Shown here: positions 12,901 through 24,201 of the stretch, piece by piece
Layout: each line of letters opens with the position of its first letter
Numbering within the stretch: the stretch's first letter is position 1
Assembly: GCA_948567375.1 (NCBI GenBank)
Contig: OX419761.1
Span: 40,736,501 to 40,800,500 of the forward strand
Reading direction: 5' to 3'
DNA length: 64,000 nucleotides
Source: Lunularia cruciata
Taxonomy: Eukaryota; Streptophyta; Marchantiopsida; Lunulariales; Lunulariaceae
Made by a program: the position numbers and the translations under genes
Notes under the pieces: model-generated
What the model was told of the DNA's origin: nothing
The model's input: the letters and a program-made list of their open reading frames with translations, nothing else
Databases searched by the model: none

Positions 12901-15900
12901 GCAGCATCAGCCACTTCCTGTGGAGAGTCATGATAGTTTCATTTAGTGCCACCAAAATGTCTAAACCTCAAGTTGATAGACCTGTTAAATAATAGTTATA
13001 TTATCTCATTTGCCTCTGTTGAGTTCCTCGTAAAGAAATAAGTTCCATCACCTTGGAGGTTGCTACAATGAGACCCAGCGCTTGACCATAAAATTTTACC
13101 CGATGAGAAGCAAACACCTCTTCATCTTCACTGTAGCAGAGACAGACTAAAAGTATTAGACCACATTTGGTTGTAAATCCCAAATTGAAGAGCATATACC
13201 TTATCTCAGTCTCAAGCAAAACCACATATTCAAATGGAATGTATTTCTATAAAGAAAGAGAACTACCCTGACGTTCATAATTGTCTGCACATTATCACTG
13301 TCCATTTGATGCTTTCTACACATGATCAATCTTTCTATTCAAGGTTGGAGACCAGTACATCCAAGTTAACTACTTCAAATCAGAGAAGCTAGTAATCGAA
13401 CTAGCTCTAGTAATCTGCAGTACCTTGCAAGGTTGCAATAACCATCGGCAGAAATTGACTCCGCTGATAGGAATGAAACGACTCCCTTCTTAGCTAGAGC
13501 TTTTGTAGGATCAATTCGTTTTATTGCAGCACATGCGACAGTTGCAACCACAAGAGACGAATGCAACTCTCCAGCAAAATCTAAATCGTCAACGTAGACA
13601 GCCTCGCCAGTAACCTGGACGAGAAACATCTCAACTCAACAGAAGAACCATATGTGCGCAAGGACAAGGAGATCCCGACTGGCAACGACTGTGCGCTAGC
13701 CAAACATTATCCACCATTTCCGATGTCTTGAAGGTCCACTATAGAATTGAATATTGATGAGACTTGATCCGTTATGGGTTACCTGTAGAGCTGATGACAA
13801 CTTCGGATACGGTTTTGATACGGGGTACAACTCGGGATCACCCTGTCATCATATTAAATGTATTTATCAAATACACGCTACGCCTGGCAGAAAGACTCAA
13901 GTATCACAAGGCTATTTGGCTTTTCTCTGCTCTAATCTATCTAGTCATCTCAAAGAACAAGAAGATTAGTACATAATCATACAAGTTTAAGAAGTACCCT
14001 GGTTGATAAGTTGGGGAACAACTGGTCAGCATGTGGGACAAAAAATTGTGAGCTTAGAAGCACGAACCTCATCATAGGATTCCTCGCCAGTGGATATGGC
14101 CCGTTCATACTGCGGTCGTACGAGCCAACCAATTTCAGTATTGAGAGCAGTTAGAAACTGATACGCCTCCATTCCAACAGCTACATGGCATTAACTCTAC
14201 TCTTCTATAATATGCCCTTTTGTCCTGCATCCTCTTTCTTGACACGGTATTGTCGGCATCTTCATGTCTAGTTGGCCTCACTTACCTCTAGCACACAATA
14301 AAGACTATGCATTGGAACATAGTCAGAAGCGTCTATCAGTTTGTTCGGAAACTTACAACAGCAACAGCTGATCGAAGACGTGGTGGTATGGAACCCGTAG
14401 ACATGAGCGACAGCATTGCTTTGTAGAAGAAAGTTGCAATCAAGGTAGACTTATATTCTGTACGTCCCAAAGAGGGATCAGTCACCATCTCAGAGGATAA
14501 TACGTTGTAGGCACCGTGTAAAACCTGCGCATCTCAGGAGCCAGATCTTCACAAAGTGTTCACTGCCGAAGGTTTGAGTTCAGATCTCAATTTCAACATC
14601 AATTAGCAGTCTCGCCGTACAGAAATGAGACTGCTGAAGGTTGATGCTGAGCAGACATCCAAAAACTTACTAGCATATACGACCAAACTGCACATGTTCA
14701 AAACCCGAGTCCCTTAGCTCCCAGCATCAAATTGCTAATGGTAACGACCCCAAGAGAGCACACAGACTAAACAAGTTAATTAAGAACTGTTTTCCTATTC
14801 AATCCTCAAGACAAACACTTATGTTTTATCGACTAGTGAAATCAACGATACCTCCTCATTGTAGCAACATTTTCCGCTTAAATAGGCCTCTGTTTTGTAT
14901 GCTCGTTGTGGGTGGTTCCGCACACCACCATAAACAATAATTGGTGATTTCGTACAAATACCTGTAAAAGGTGAATAAAAATTAGACCGAGACTAGCAAG
15001 AGTACTTATTGAGTAACGTATTACAGAACCACCTATTATAAACGACCCGGTCTCATACCCACGTATGACCGCACTTGACTCTAGCATTTGACAGTAACGA
15101 GGTAAAAACTTCATAGCTTTCAGTTGCATAGAAAGGTAAGCATGCGACTGCCGGCAGACAGGGTCAGTACCATAGTAGCTTTGACCATTATCTAGGCCTA
15201 GGATGATGTAATACATATATACCTGCAGGCAAGGGTTAGTGCGAGCAAGTGTAGCCTTGAGAAAAGCAGTGTTGTGCATCGTCATAGTGTTAGCAAGAGT
15301 ACTTACATAGACTAAACGAAGGAGGGAAAAGTCAATTATAAAATGCAATTATTTCAGTACTGTTGAGTACCTTGAAGATGACACAATCGGCACCCTAGAT
15401 TATTGAAGTTAAAAGATTACGTCAATGTCTAGAGGGCATCATTTAAATAGCTGCGAACTACAAATGTTTGGACGATGGTGGAGTGAAGATGTAAAAGTTT
15501 GAAAATATCAGTCATTTGCCCAGCAACACAGACATATCGGTGCATAGTCCAGATCTGAACATCGCCTTTCATAAACTTCACGGGAATCTGAATGGGGTGG
15601 ACATACCGGTGGAGACCTCCATGTCGAACTTGAAAGCGGCATTCAGAAGGGCATGTGCGTTAACATGTCTTAATGCGACTTTGAACGTTCTAAAGTGAGT
15701 TCGAGGTGTCGCGATGGGCAAGTGGATTTCTAAGATTACCACCCCCTGCAAGGACATCTGGAAAAACTCCCACAATCCCACTGTCTCCTCCGTTCCATAA
15801 GTGTCCGCCATGCCCAGTTTCAGGTGTACTTCCGCAGCCATAAAGATTGTTGCAATATCTGACGTGAAGTCCCCATGTAAATTACATAACACCAGGTTTC

Positions 15901-18720
15901 CAGCAACTGATCCAACGTTACGTACTTGAGCATGGGCTACCTGTAATTGCAGGTCACGATGCACTAAGTTTTCCGCAAGGAACTCAGACCACGGTAGAAG
16001 TAATTCATAAACTTGTTTACTGCCAAAGGAAACATGCAAATAAATATAATCACCGCGGGCCAACAACACTTTGCTTACCTTCTGCAAATGTTTTAGAAGA
16101 GGAGGAAATGTCGGAGACAGATCAGCATTCTTCTTAAGCACCACCATAAGATCAGTAATTGTCACTGCCCCACCTATGATGACTCGTGTTTGAGTAACAG
16201 TAATTTTCGACAATTCCGGAATGCGGGAAATGTCTACAATGACCTTGGCCTTACGGGGATGATATATTCCAGTGGTTGTATTACCTCTCACCATTCTTAT
16301 ACCCCCATTACATTTAGCTGTACGAAGCAACATATAGAGCTGATTCACAGAAACTGCTCGTATCCAGGTGCGGCCATCTTTCGAACATGTCAACTTCGTG
16401 AGTTCTCCTCCGCATGGCCCCCTTTTTGAGCCAAAATCCTCGATGTCTGTTGCAACTCGAGCAAAACACCCGTTACTTCCACGCTCACGCTCACACCCAC
16501 CAGTGCTTGTGCTGTCACAAGAGAATTTCTGGAAAGCATCCAGAATAGGCCGGTACCCCGTGCATCTTCAAAAATCAAAAAACAGTCCATGTGAATGATC
16601 GATCTTTCTCGGCACGCGTCGGCTCTCAAGCTCAACCCATTGAGCCAGTAATATAGATCATATTCCTTCTCTAGAAATGAAGTACAGAAAACGACTACTT
16701 CACGCCTTGTAAAAGGTTCACATATGAGTGTCACAGTTCTAGATTCAGCTGAGAGGTTAACAAGTGCTAATGATGAGACGGATCAATATCGTCTATAATC
16801 AAAGTTCAGGATGGGATCTTCGATGAGTCCCAAGAGGAAACCATCATTGATATACAAATATTCATAGAGACACAACCTAAATACTGCGCAGTACATAAAT
16901 GCAGTTACCAAACCGGTAATCTATGGGTACTGCTTCCTTTTAGTCCTTTTCACCTCTATCCCTCTTCTAAAGTCCTACAAATTGACCTAAAGAAGCTAAG
17001 TAAATATAAATATAACCCGCAGGTGCTAACAACGCGGTGTCTAGTAAACGAATTTCATATAAACCTCCGTAGGACCTCTCATTGTAACGAATAAATCTGG
17101 ACACGAATCGATCCTTTCTTTGTCTAGCAACAAAGAAAACAGCCGGACAAAGTCAGGGGGGCACTCAGGTAAAGTGACCTCAAAGAGGCAGCGAGAAAGC
17201 TGAAATCCAATAAGACATTTTGAATTACTTGGAATACAAACTATTGGCAAAGTAGAACAAATCGTCAATTCTTACCTGCAAAGATTACCATCAATTCCGT
17301 TCTCCACTTCCTGTTTAGTCGGGTTGGGCGTCTGTTGAAGCAACCCGTACATGCTCATAACCTGGAGACAGTGACAATTCTATCCTATTACTGTGCAGAA
17401 GATTGTGACGACTGGCAAGCAGATGTGCTCTGATGACTCTAATGTTTCCCGGCATGATATCTTCTTCTTACCAGCTAGAGCTAGTCAGGAAGGATTTCCT
17501 GAGCCATACAAATCACCTAAACTGGAGCAAGTAATTAATAGCATTAGAAGGCTATGTGACAATGTCCGTTTCTTCATATAGCAGCTTATCTTGGGTCTCG
17601 TTTCTGATGAGAATCATCCAGCTTCGCTTCGACAATGGTAAAATGAGCGTTCAGCACTAAATTCCACGTTGATTTTTTCTCCTATAGATCACCTATTAGT
17701 ATATGTCTCTGACGATTTGCCACAATCGCGTCTGTCCATCCATCAAATTTAGACTTTTGTCTCATTAGACATTTCGCAATAGTACTTGCACCTGTTTGAG
17801 AAGAACATGGGCAACGAACTCCTATCAACGAACTTAGACTCAGCTTCGCTGGACCAAGATTGATACTTGTTGTGATTTCCTTTTTCTGCGTACCTCTTCT
17901 GATAGCTCCGTTTTACGTGACAAGTTCAACACGCGTTACAGAGTTTATCACAGGCAACTAAGCCCCCAACAGGATCAACACACATTTTCTTGTAAATTCC
18001 CAGAGTGAATAGACGAGAGCCCACTATTCTTGCATAATTGACTTCGCTTCCATATTAACATAGCAGTTTAAAAGCAAACTGGTACCTAGATGACAGAGAA
18101 GAGTTCCTATTTTACGTAATAGAGGGCATCCAAAGCTCGATCAAAGTGAGAATTGGCATGAAAGAATGACCAAGACAAGGACGAAAACAGATAAATGTGT
18201 TCGGCAAAGATTTGGGAGAAGAGAAGGCAGCGTAAAGGAATTCGTGAATATAACGGCTCGCCGAAGTAGGGGCATACATGAGCACGACATGCATCAAGAA
18301 ATTGATTAAAGAGATGGCACCCAATACCATGCCAGGAGTACAGAAGCCACACTGAGTACCGTGGGCTTTGATAAGCTCGTCCTGGACTGGATGGAGCCCT
18401 TTCTTTATGCTGCCAACTCCCTCTACAGTCGTCACCACCATGCCATCGATGGAACAGAGTGGTCTTAAACACGAGTTGATAACTCGATGTACCGGTGCAC
18501 CATCCGTAGTGGTCTCGAATTCCGGCGACGTGAGCAGAACGGTGCAAGCCCCGCATCCTCCTTGACGACATGGCATCTGCAAGCCCTTCAGCCCTCTATC
18601 TCTCCGCAAATAGTCTCCTAAACATGTCGTCGGGTCCGCATTCTCCACCTGCACAAATTCTCCATTCAGCACGAAGCTGATTTGGTTATCCTTCCATCTG
18701 TGGTCTTCCATCGCAGGCAT
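6970..18720 (-). CDS. AO: Aldehyde oxidase (molybdenum hydroxylase), 1349 aa, 27 exons
   Basis: Exons, 5' to 3': 18328-18720, 17276-17361, 16079-16565, 15607-15940, 14852-14961, 14357-14524, 14068-14157, 13783-13842, 13424-13614, 13052-13130, 12788-12917, 12493-12542, 12200-12310, 11884-11934, 11532-11669, 11224-11322, 10644-10785, 10237-10409, 9902-10162, 9619-9765, 9075-9247, 8840-8892, 8679-8755, 8127-8201, 7748-7864, 7318-7352, 6970-7189. The lengths sum to 4050 bp and every phase fits. The first 2Fe-2S domain has C51, C56, C59 and C84. The second has CGFC (124-127) and CRC (159-161). An FAD domain follows (VTIT, GNLV, SDIAT). The molybdopterin domain has TGEAVYVDD, RVGGAYGAK, MRGPG and the GEPP motif, whose glutamate (about 1269) is catalytic in this family. 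The FFxGYR segment typical of NAD-dependent xanthine dehydrogenase is absent, so I call it an aldehyde oxidase. Such cytosolic enzymes oxidise aldehydes to acids with O2; in plants some make abscisic acid, but the substrate here is unknown. Exon 7's acceptor is the least certain. Confidence 0.93.
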
Positions 18721-20142
18721 CGTGTTCCCGTGCCTCCACCGCCCTCCCGACTGGAGACAACCGCGACTCCACGAAATTCCACTCTCACTCGCTGTTCGAT
18801 CAGGCGATACTGATAATTATCTTCGTAGAAATGCTCGGCTCGCCGTCGAAGAATTGGAATTGGAGCAGATTGAGCTCCCAATCGAGCACCCCTGCCTCTC
18901 AAACGACAGACATTCGACTTGCAGAGTGCACCACGTCTGGATCCCAGCGTTCTGCCAAAGCACCAGAAGAAGCGCCGTGGGCCCGCACAACTTACTGAGC
19001 CGCCAGTGCACGGCTTCAAAAAGTAGGATGGTTATCCTCTCACACTAGACGTAGGATACTCTCCCCCGGAGATAACATTAATTACATTACAGCAGAGCAC
19101 AGTACGCCGACTAATCGAAACTTGAGTGTTAGGATTCGGGCGGATTTGCAAAGTAAGCCCCCTCCTCGTTCAATCTGCTTGACAGTAATCTTATACACGC
19201 ACTTCTGCTGCCGATGAAGCCGTGTCCGAATCCCGGTCCTTATTAGGTAGCAGCTTGATCTTGATCGATCACTTTGCCGGCAAGTCCCGCTCAGCACTGT
19301 ACTCTGACTGAACGAGGTAAAAAGCTTGCGGGTGTGTCGGCTTGTCAGAGATGGAGTGAACAGGATTTTGACTTAACGCAGCCCCAAGTTAGTAGAAAAA
19401 GATTCACAATATTTCAAAGCTTAACGTGGGATACAGTCACCCATGACACTCAAATTTTTTTAATATTCACTATTATAATATAGGGGAACAAATTCGACAT
19501 AAAACAACGTCATAGTACATGGAGAAATTATTGAATGTTCGAGCCGAAAAGGTGCTACCTTGCCCTAAGGTAGTTTCGTATATGCTTTATTATTTTCATC
19601 GAAATTTTATGTAAATTAGAAACCTAATTTTTGATATTGGTGAAATGAACTCTTTGATTAATAATTTGAAGTTCAGAAATTCATCTTAAACCATATCCCC
19701 TCTAAATTTTCATGAAGTGGTTTATGATCTCTAAAGAATTCACCGCAAATTATAGGAAGATTGGGCGGAGTTTGATACAAGTTCTTTTTCAAAAGTCATT
19801 TATCAAGCGGTAAATTTATAAAAATAAAAATAAAACTATTAATATGATTATTTATTAGTTATTTAATACAATAAAAAACTATTTGCCATGCTTTCTCTAC
19901 ACATGGAACACTTTATTGTTTGGAATTCATTCCAAACTTCCTGAAGAACTCCCCCAAAAAAAACTCGTTGGAAGTTCGTGGAGTTCGCCTCTTTGTAGTT
20001 GTTCATGATTAGAAATAATTGTAATTGTAAGCATTTTGAAAAGAATAACTAAAACTGTGGAATATTTTGGCGTTTAAATATAAAATCATTTGAACTCTTT
20101 CATGTTATCACGTCATAGTCAAAGTCAAGGTATTCATTTTAT
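18721..20142. other. Aldehyde oxidase upstream region and AT-rich intergenic DNA
   Basis: The segment next to 18720 should carry the 5' UTR and promoter of the oxidase gene; it is GC-richer up to about 19300. Beyond that the DNA is strongly AT-rich. Open frames here overlap on both strands and match no family I recognise. Confidence 0.45.
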
Positions 20143-20154
20143 ACTGTTATAGTA
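20143..20154. repeat. Outer target-site duplication, left copy
   Basis: The 12-bp sequence actgttatagta occurs here and again, identically, at 24190-24201. The pair brackets the older, antisense short element copy into which the long element later inserted. Confidence 0.85.
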
Positions 20155-20903
20155 GAAAAAAGGCGACCACTTAGGAAAATCGAAGGATGGGAAGACCCCA
20201 TCAAGTCACGCAAGGGAGAGACACAAAGGTAACATGGATCTAAACCCTAACAGAGTCTATATGAGAAATCTACACTACCGCACCTAAGATATTCGAGCTA
20301 TGTAAGTTATACGGTCTACACACAATTACACAACTAGAACATCCTATGAAATATCACCTAATGTGATTGCTCTCCTATGGATTGCACCCACCACTACCCT
20401 CTGTAGAGCTTCCTCTCTTGTTGGAGAGTGTGGAGAGTGTGGAGCTGCGGGAGAGTGTGGAGACGGGAGAGGAGAGGGAGAGACGTGAGACAATTTCTAT
20501 AATTCCTGAGGGCTCTCTAGCATATAGCATTCGAGTGAATAGTCGATTCTCTTTGTTTTTCAATTTTGGTTCCATTGGCACCTAGATTGAAGACTATGGA
20601 GAATGGAGTAGAAAGTTATGAAGACTTTTAGTTTTTTCAAGGTTTAAAGTGATCATTATACATTGAGAATGATGGGTTGTGAATTTTCATTTCCAATCTC
20701 TTGGTTTTCATGATTAAGTTCCATGGGAATTTAGTTTGAAAATTTTGGAGATGGAAATTGAAAGTTATGAGAGCTTATAGATTTTAGGGTTTGGATAGAT
20801 TGTTTTCTTATGTGAGTTGGGATGTGAGTGGTTGTGGTTTTGCAGATATGGGGAGATATGGAGAGGAGCAGCATGTTATGCTATCACTATTCTTGTGCTA
20901 ACC

Positions 20904-23773
20904 ATGGCTACACCTTCCCATGTGGGGTCGCCTAGAGCGGGTCGGGATACACCATGCCCGATGTGTCATCGACACTTTACCTCGCAAGGGGTAAAGACCC
21001 ATGTGTGTAAGATGCACAAGGACTATGATTGGACCACTTGGGAGGCCCACGTGAGACGAGTGACCACATCGACAACAGTGACACTCGAGATTACGCACGC
21101 TTCGTCTATACCTTTGTTGATCGTTCTAGGGATACCGATCGAGTCGTGGGAGTGGTTAGCTTCTCAAGCGGGTTGCATTTTGGGGTTATTTGAGACTAGT
21201 TTTCCATGTCCACATCTATTCCATAGGCTACTCCGCACACTCCATGATGAGGCTAGACAGGCTTTTTGCCTACCACTGGATCGTTTGGCACGTGATCCCT
21301 TGGACGAGTTAGCATGGTTCTTATTCCTCCTACTCCCTTGATGGTGTCTTCGTTATGTTAGAGGGGGACGTGCGGAGCATAGAGAGGTGGCGGCTAGATT
21401 TCATCAATTCCGAGCGCTTCCGAGATTGGGCAGCCCTTCAGGAGGAGTCTGTTAGGGCTACACGATTAAGGAGACATGCATCCCCATAGGATACCACAGA
21501 TTCCACTCGATTATAACGATGTAGGACATTGGATCAGGCAGGAGAGTTTAGTAGAGTAGCAAAAGCGCTACACCCTTTGTCTATAGCGAGTCCTATTGAT
21601 GAGACCATCTCTTCCCTCCGCTCATTGCATCCAATAGCAGTAGAGGGACTACCACTAGAGGTCTTAGATTATCAGCCTGAGCAGCCTTTATGTCTTGATA
21701 GGTTGTTATTTGTACAAGCATTGTGTACTCCCCCTTGCCTTTCCTCAAGAGGCTTGTCAGGGATGGTTTATGAGCACCTTAGAGATTGCTTCCAGGCAGA
21801 TGATCCTTCTAGAGGTTTTACCGGGTTGTTTCAGGTGGCTGCAGCAGTAGCGAGAGGAGACATTCCTATGTCTATTAGTCGGGTGTTAGGTGCTAGTCAA
21901 CTTCTCGCGATGGAGAAGGACACGGGAGGCATTGGACCGATTGCTATTGGAGAGATCTTTTTGCATTTGGTCAGTCGTACCATTGTCCTTCAACATTGTT
22001 CTCACTTTCGATAGCACCTTAGTCCACATCAGTTTGGAGTAGCTACACTTGGAGGATGTGAGGCTATATCTCTAGGTATTATAGCACTCCTAGATATCCA
22101 TCCAGAGTGGGTCGTCCTACAGGTGGATGTTGAGAATGCTTTTAATAGCGTCTCACGTGCATCCATCTTTAGAGAGCTTAGGGAGGCTGGTGGATCCTTG
22201 GCAAGTCTCATTCCTTTTGTGCGGTCTTTCTATGGCTCTCTTGATTCCCTTTACTACCAGCATGGTGGTTCACATGAGGGAGTCACCGTCTTGGAGTCAA
22301 CTGTTGGTACACGTCAAGGAGATCCTTTGGGGGGGGCCCTTATTTGCCATGGCTCACTTTAGAGCTCTCCTATCTACTACTTTGGCCATGCCAGGTTGTA
22401 TATTTCCCTCCTTTGCAGATGATACACACATCATAGGCCCTATAGATCAGATTAGGCAAGCCTTTGACTACTTGAGTACCGAGCTATATCTAGTAGGCTT
22501 GAGAGTCAAGGTGTCAAAGCGTAGAGCATGGTCCTCTTTAGGTATCCCTCCCCACCTTGAGCTTCCAAAGGGGTGTATCACATCCACATATGGACTTTGT
22601 GTTCTTGGAGTGCCAGTAGGATCGGAGGATTTTGTCACACGCTTCTTGGACTTTGCCCTTGTAGAGGATGTTCTCCATGTGGATGACCTTCCATTACTAG
22701 GAGATCCGCAAGTGGCATTTGGTATACTCTCTTCCAGTATTGCTCGTTGACCTTCCTACCTCATCCGTACAGTTCCATCCTCACCGTCCTTCCTATCACG
22801 TCTGAGAGCATTTGATAGGAGGATTATGGGAGTCTTTGGTGATATTATTGGACCAGGGACTTTTGAGTGTGTGACATGGGATTTGGCACGTAGACAGACG
22901 GCTCTACCGATCTCATGTAGTGGGGTTGGCTTGCTTTCTATGGAGGAGATGGCACCTATAGCATTCTTGGGTAGTTGGGCTCTCTCGGCACCCCTACTAT
23001 CCTCTCGTTTTGTGGTTGTTGATAGGCCGGTTTTTGGAGACTTATGTGACAGAGGTGGAGGGAGGATCCTTTTCTCTCTAGGTGTTATTGTGGCACATGA
23101 GAGATAGTCTATCCCCACGAGCATGAGAGGGTTTTCCACCATTTGCTTCACTATTGTCAGATTGGACTAGAGGTTTACAGTCTTCCTTGATAGAGCGACA
23201 GTGTGAGCATACGCTACATTCTCTCTTAGTTGACTCGTCCATTCCTCAGGCTACTAGAGCACGTCTACGCTCTTGTTCCAGCAAGGGTGCAAGCTCGTGG
23301 ATCCTAGCTTGACTGTGCATTAGGGCTTTCCGACTTGCACCGGCTACTTTCTCTACAGTGATGAGGTTTTGCCTAGGTTTGGTCACCCATCTGCATCTTC
23401 ATTACTCAGTTGTGAGTATGGTTCTACACTAGATGCAACAACGGTCCACATGACGTGTTGTCCTTTTGGAGGACAGAGGATAGCTACCTATGATGTCATT
23501 AGAGACATAATGTTTGCTATGGCGCGAGAGAGTGGATACTTGGCTTGGAGGGAGTGTTTGTATGCTTTGCAAACAACACGTGTCAAGGCAGACTTATACT
23601 TGGTCCGAGATGATCAGGTGATAGTAGCGGATGTCGTGGTCACAGACCCTACGCGGGATACAGTTTCGGAGGGAATGATTACCCATCCCCCTGGATGGGC
23701 GGCAAGTGCAGCAATAGGTCGCAAAGTTTCCAAGTATAGGGGCATGCAGCGAGGTCACCTTTTTTTTTTCTAG
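20904..23773 (+). pseudogene. Zinc finger / reverse transcriptase / restriction-like endonuclease polyprotein, broken
   Basis: The start is placed at 20904 because the zinc finger follows at once: CPMC from 20955, then H and H in a C-x2-C-x11-H-x4-H pattern. RT motif A (VDVENAFNSVSR) lies near 22120-22158, motif B (TRQGDPLGG) near 22310-22335, and motif C (FADDTHIIG) near 22412-22438. The endonuclease-like part has C and HMTCC, then KADLYLV and VADVVVTD (23405-23650), spaced like the C/H/C plus K/R-P-D...D core of R2-type nucleases, with A for P. Breaks are a shift near 21340, a TAG at 22012, a shift in a G run near 22330, a TGA at 22748, and several stops at 23105-23310. In the family this protein nicks the target and copies its own RNA there. 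Confidence 0.8.
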
Positions 23774-23775
23774 CC

Positions 23776-24075
23776 TTGGAGTTATATGGAGCGATGGACA
23801 CGGCATTTGACACATTTGTCAAGGAATGCGCAAGAGCTTATCATGTTAGGCGACAGGGGGTACCACTCTCACTCTCATACTTTGTAGCATATTTTAGACA
23901 GCGTGTGTCCATTGCTCTACAAAGGGCAATGGCTGGTGCAATCCATAGGAGAGCAATCATATTAGGTGATGTTTCTTCGGATGCTCCAGTTGTGTGTAGA
24001 CCGTACGACTTGCATAGCTCGGATATCTTAGGTGCGGTAGGGCAGATTTCTCATACATACTCTATTGGGACTTAG
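23776..24075 (+). pseudogene. C-terminal tail of the element polyprotein
   Basis: This open frame continues the endonuclease region after a T run and a TAG at 23762-23773, probably a frameshifted extension of the same protein. It encodes QRVSIALQRAMAGAIHRRAI and ends within the start of the 3' module (IGT, then stop). The segment is represented, in antisense, in the truncated copies at 20155 and 26438, so it belongs to the mobile unit. Its function is unknown. Confidence 0.6.
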
Positions 24076-24159
24076 CCCCATGTTACCTTTTTTGTCTCTC
24101 CCTTGTACGGCTTGGTGGGGTCTTCCCATCCTTCATTTTTCCTATGCGGTCGCCTTTTT
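24040..24159 (+). other. Double-hairpin 3' module of the element
   Basis: In element orientation the module holds a stem gggact-ta-gcccc (second half of attgggacttagccccatg), a T/C-rich linker, cttgtacggcttg, a second stem around gatgggaagaccccatc (here with one pair disrupted), then cctatgcggtcgcc. The same arrangement recurs in all short copies in the window. I infer that it is the RNA structure recognised by the element's reverse transcriptase. Confidence 0.6.
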
Positions 24160-24201
24160 CTCTGTAGAGCAATGGACACATGCTATTACACTGTTATAGT
24201 A

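Larger units (their letters stand above)
20410..24159 (+). mobile_element. Long non-LTR retrotransposon with R2-type endonuclease, nested insertion
   Basis: A 3750-bp element lies between two copies of an 11-bp duplication, ctctgtagagc (20399-20409 and 24160-24170). Its order is: a GA-rich leader with gagagtgtgg repeats; a zinc-finger reading frame; reverse transcriptase; a C-terminal endonuclease-like domain; and a 3' end with two hairpins ending in gcggtcgccttttt. There is no poly(A) tail and no LTR. Target-site duplications, 5'-truncated relatives and the lack of LTRs all fit target-primed reverse transcription. Several frameshifts and stops show that this copy is dead. Confidence 0.85.
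20155..24189 (-). mobile_element. Older 5'-truncated antisense copy, split by a second insertion
   Basis: The two parts are 20155-20409 and 24171-24189, about 274 bp in total. Joined, they read continuously as the reverse complement of the last ~290 bp of the long element, including part of its 3' coding end (the segment around 23900-23975). The copy starts at gaaaaaaggcgacc directly against the 12-bp duplication, and its far end abuts the second copy of that duplication. It was interrupted at ctctgtagagc. Confidence 0.85.

Noticed and set aside
18313-18327. Extension of oxidase exon 1 beyond CTPGM into LGAISLINFL
   Set aside because: The open frame continues past a GT donor at 18326-18327. 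Splicing there joins CGFCTPGM directly to VMSMYGLLQ, the family-typical continuation.
18107-18571. A second frame over the first exon of the oxidase
   Set aside because: It overlaps the iron-sulfur domain exon in another frame and has no conserved motif.
20155-24189. A DNA transposon or a new retroelement type with long terminal inverted repeats
   Set aside because: The inverted segments are two halves of one older truncated copy. A second target duplication (ctctgtagagc) marks the boundary of the inner element, so nested insertion explains the structure.
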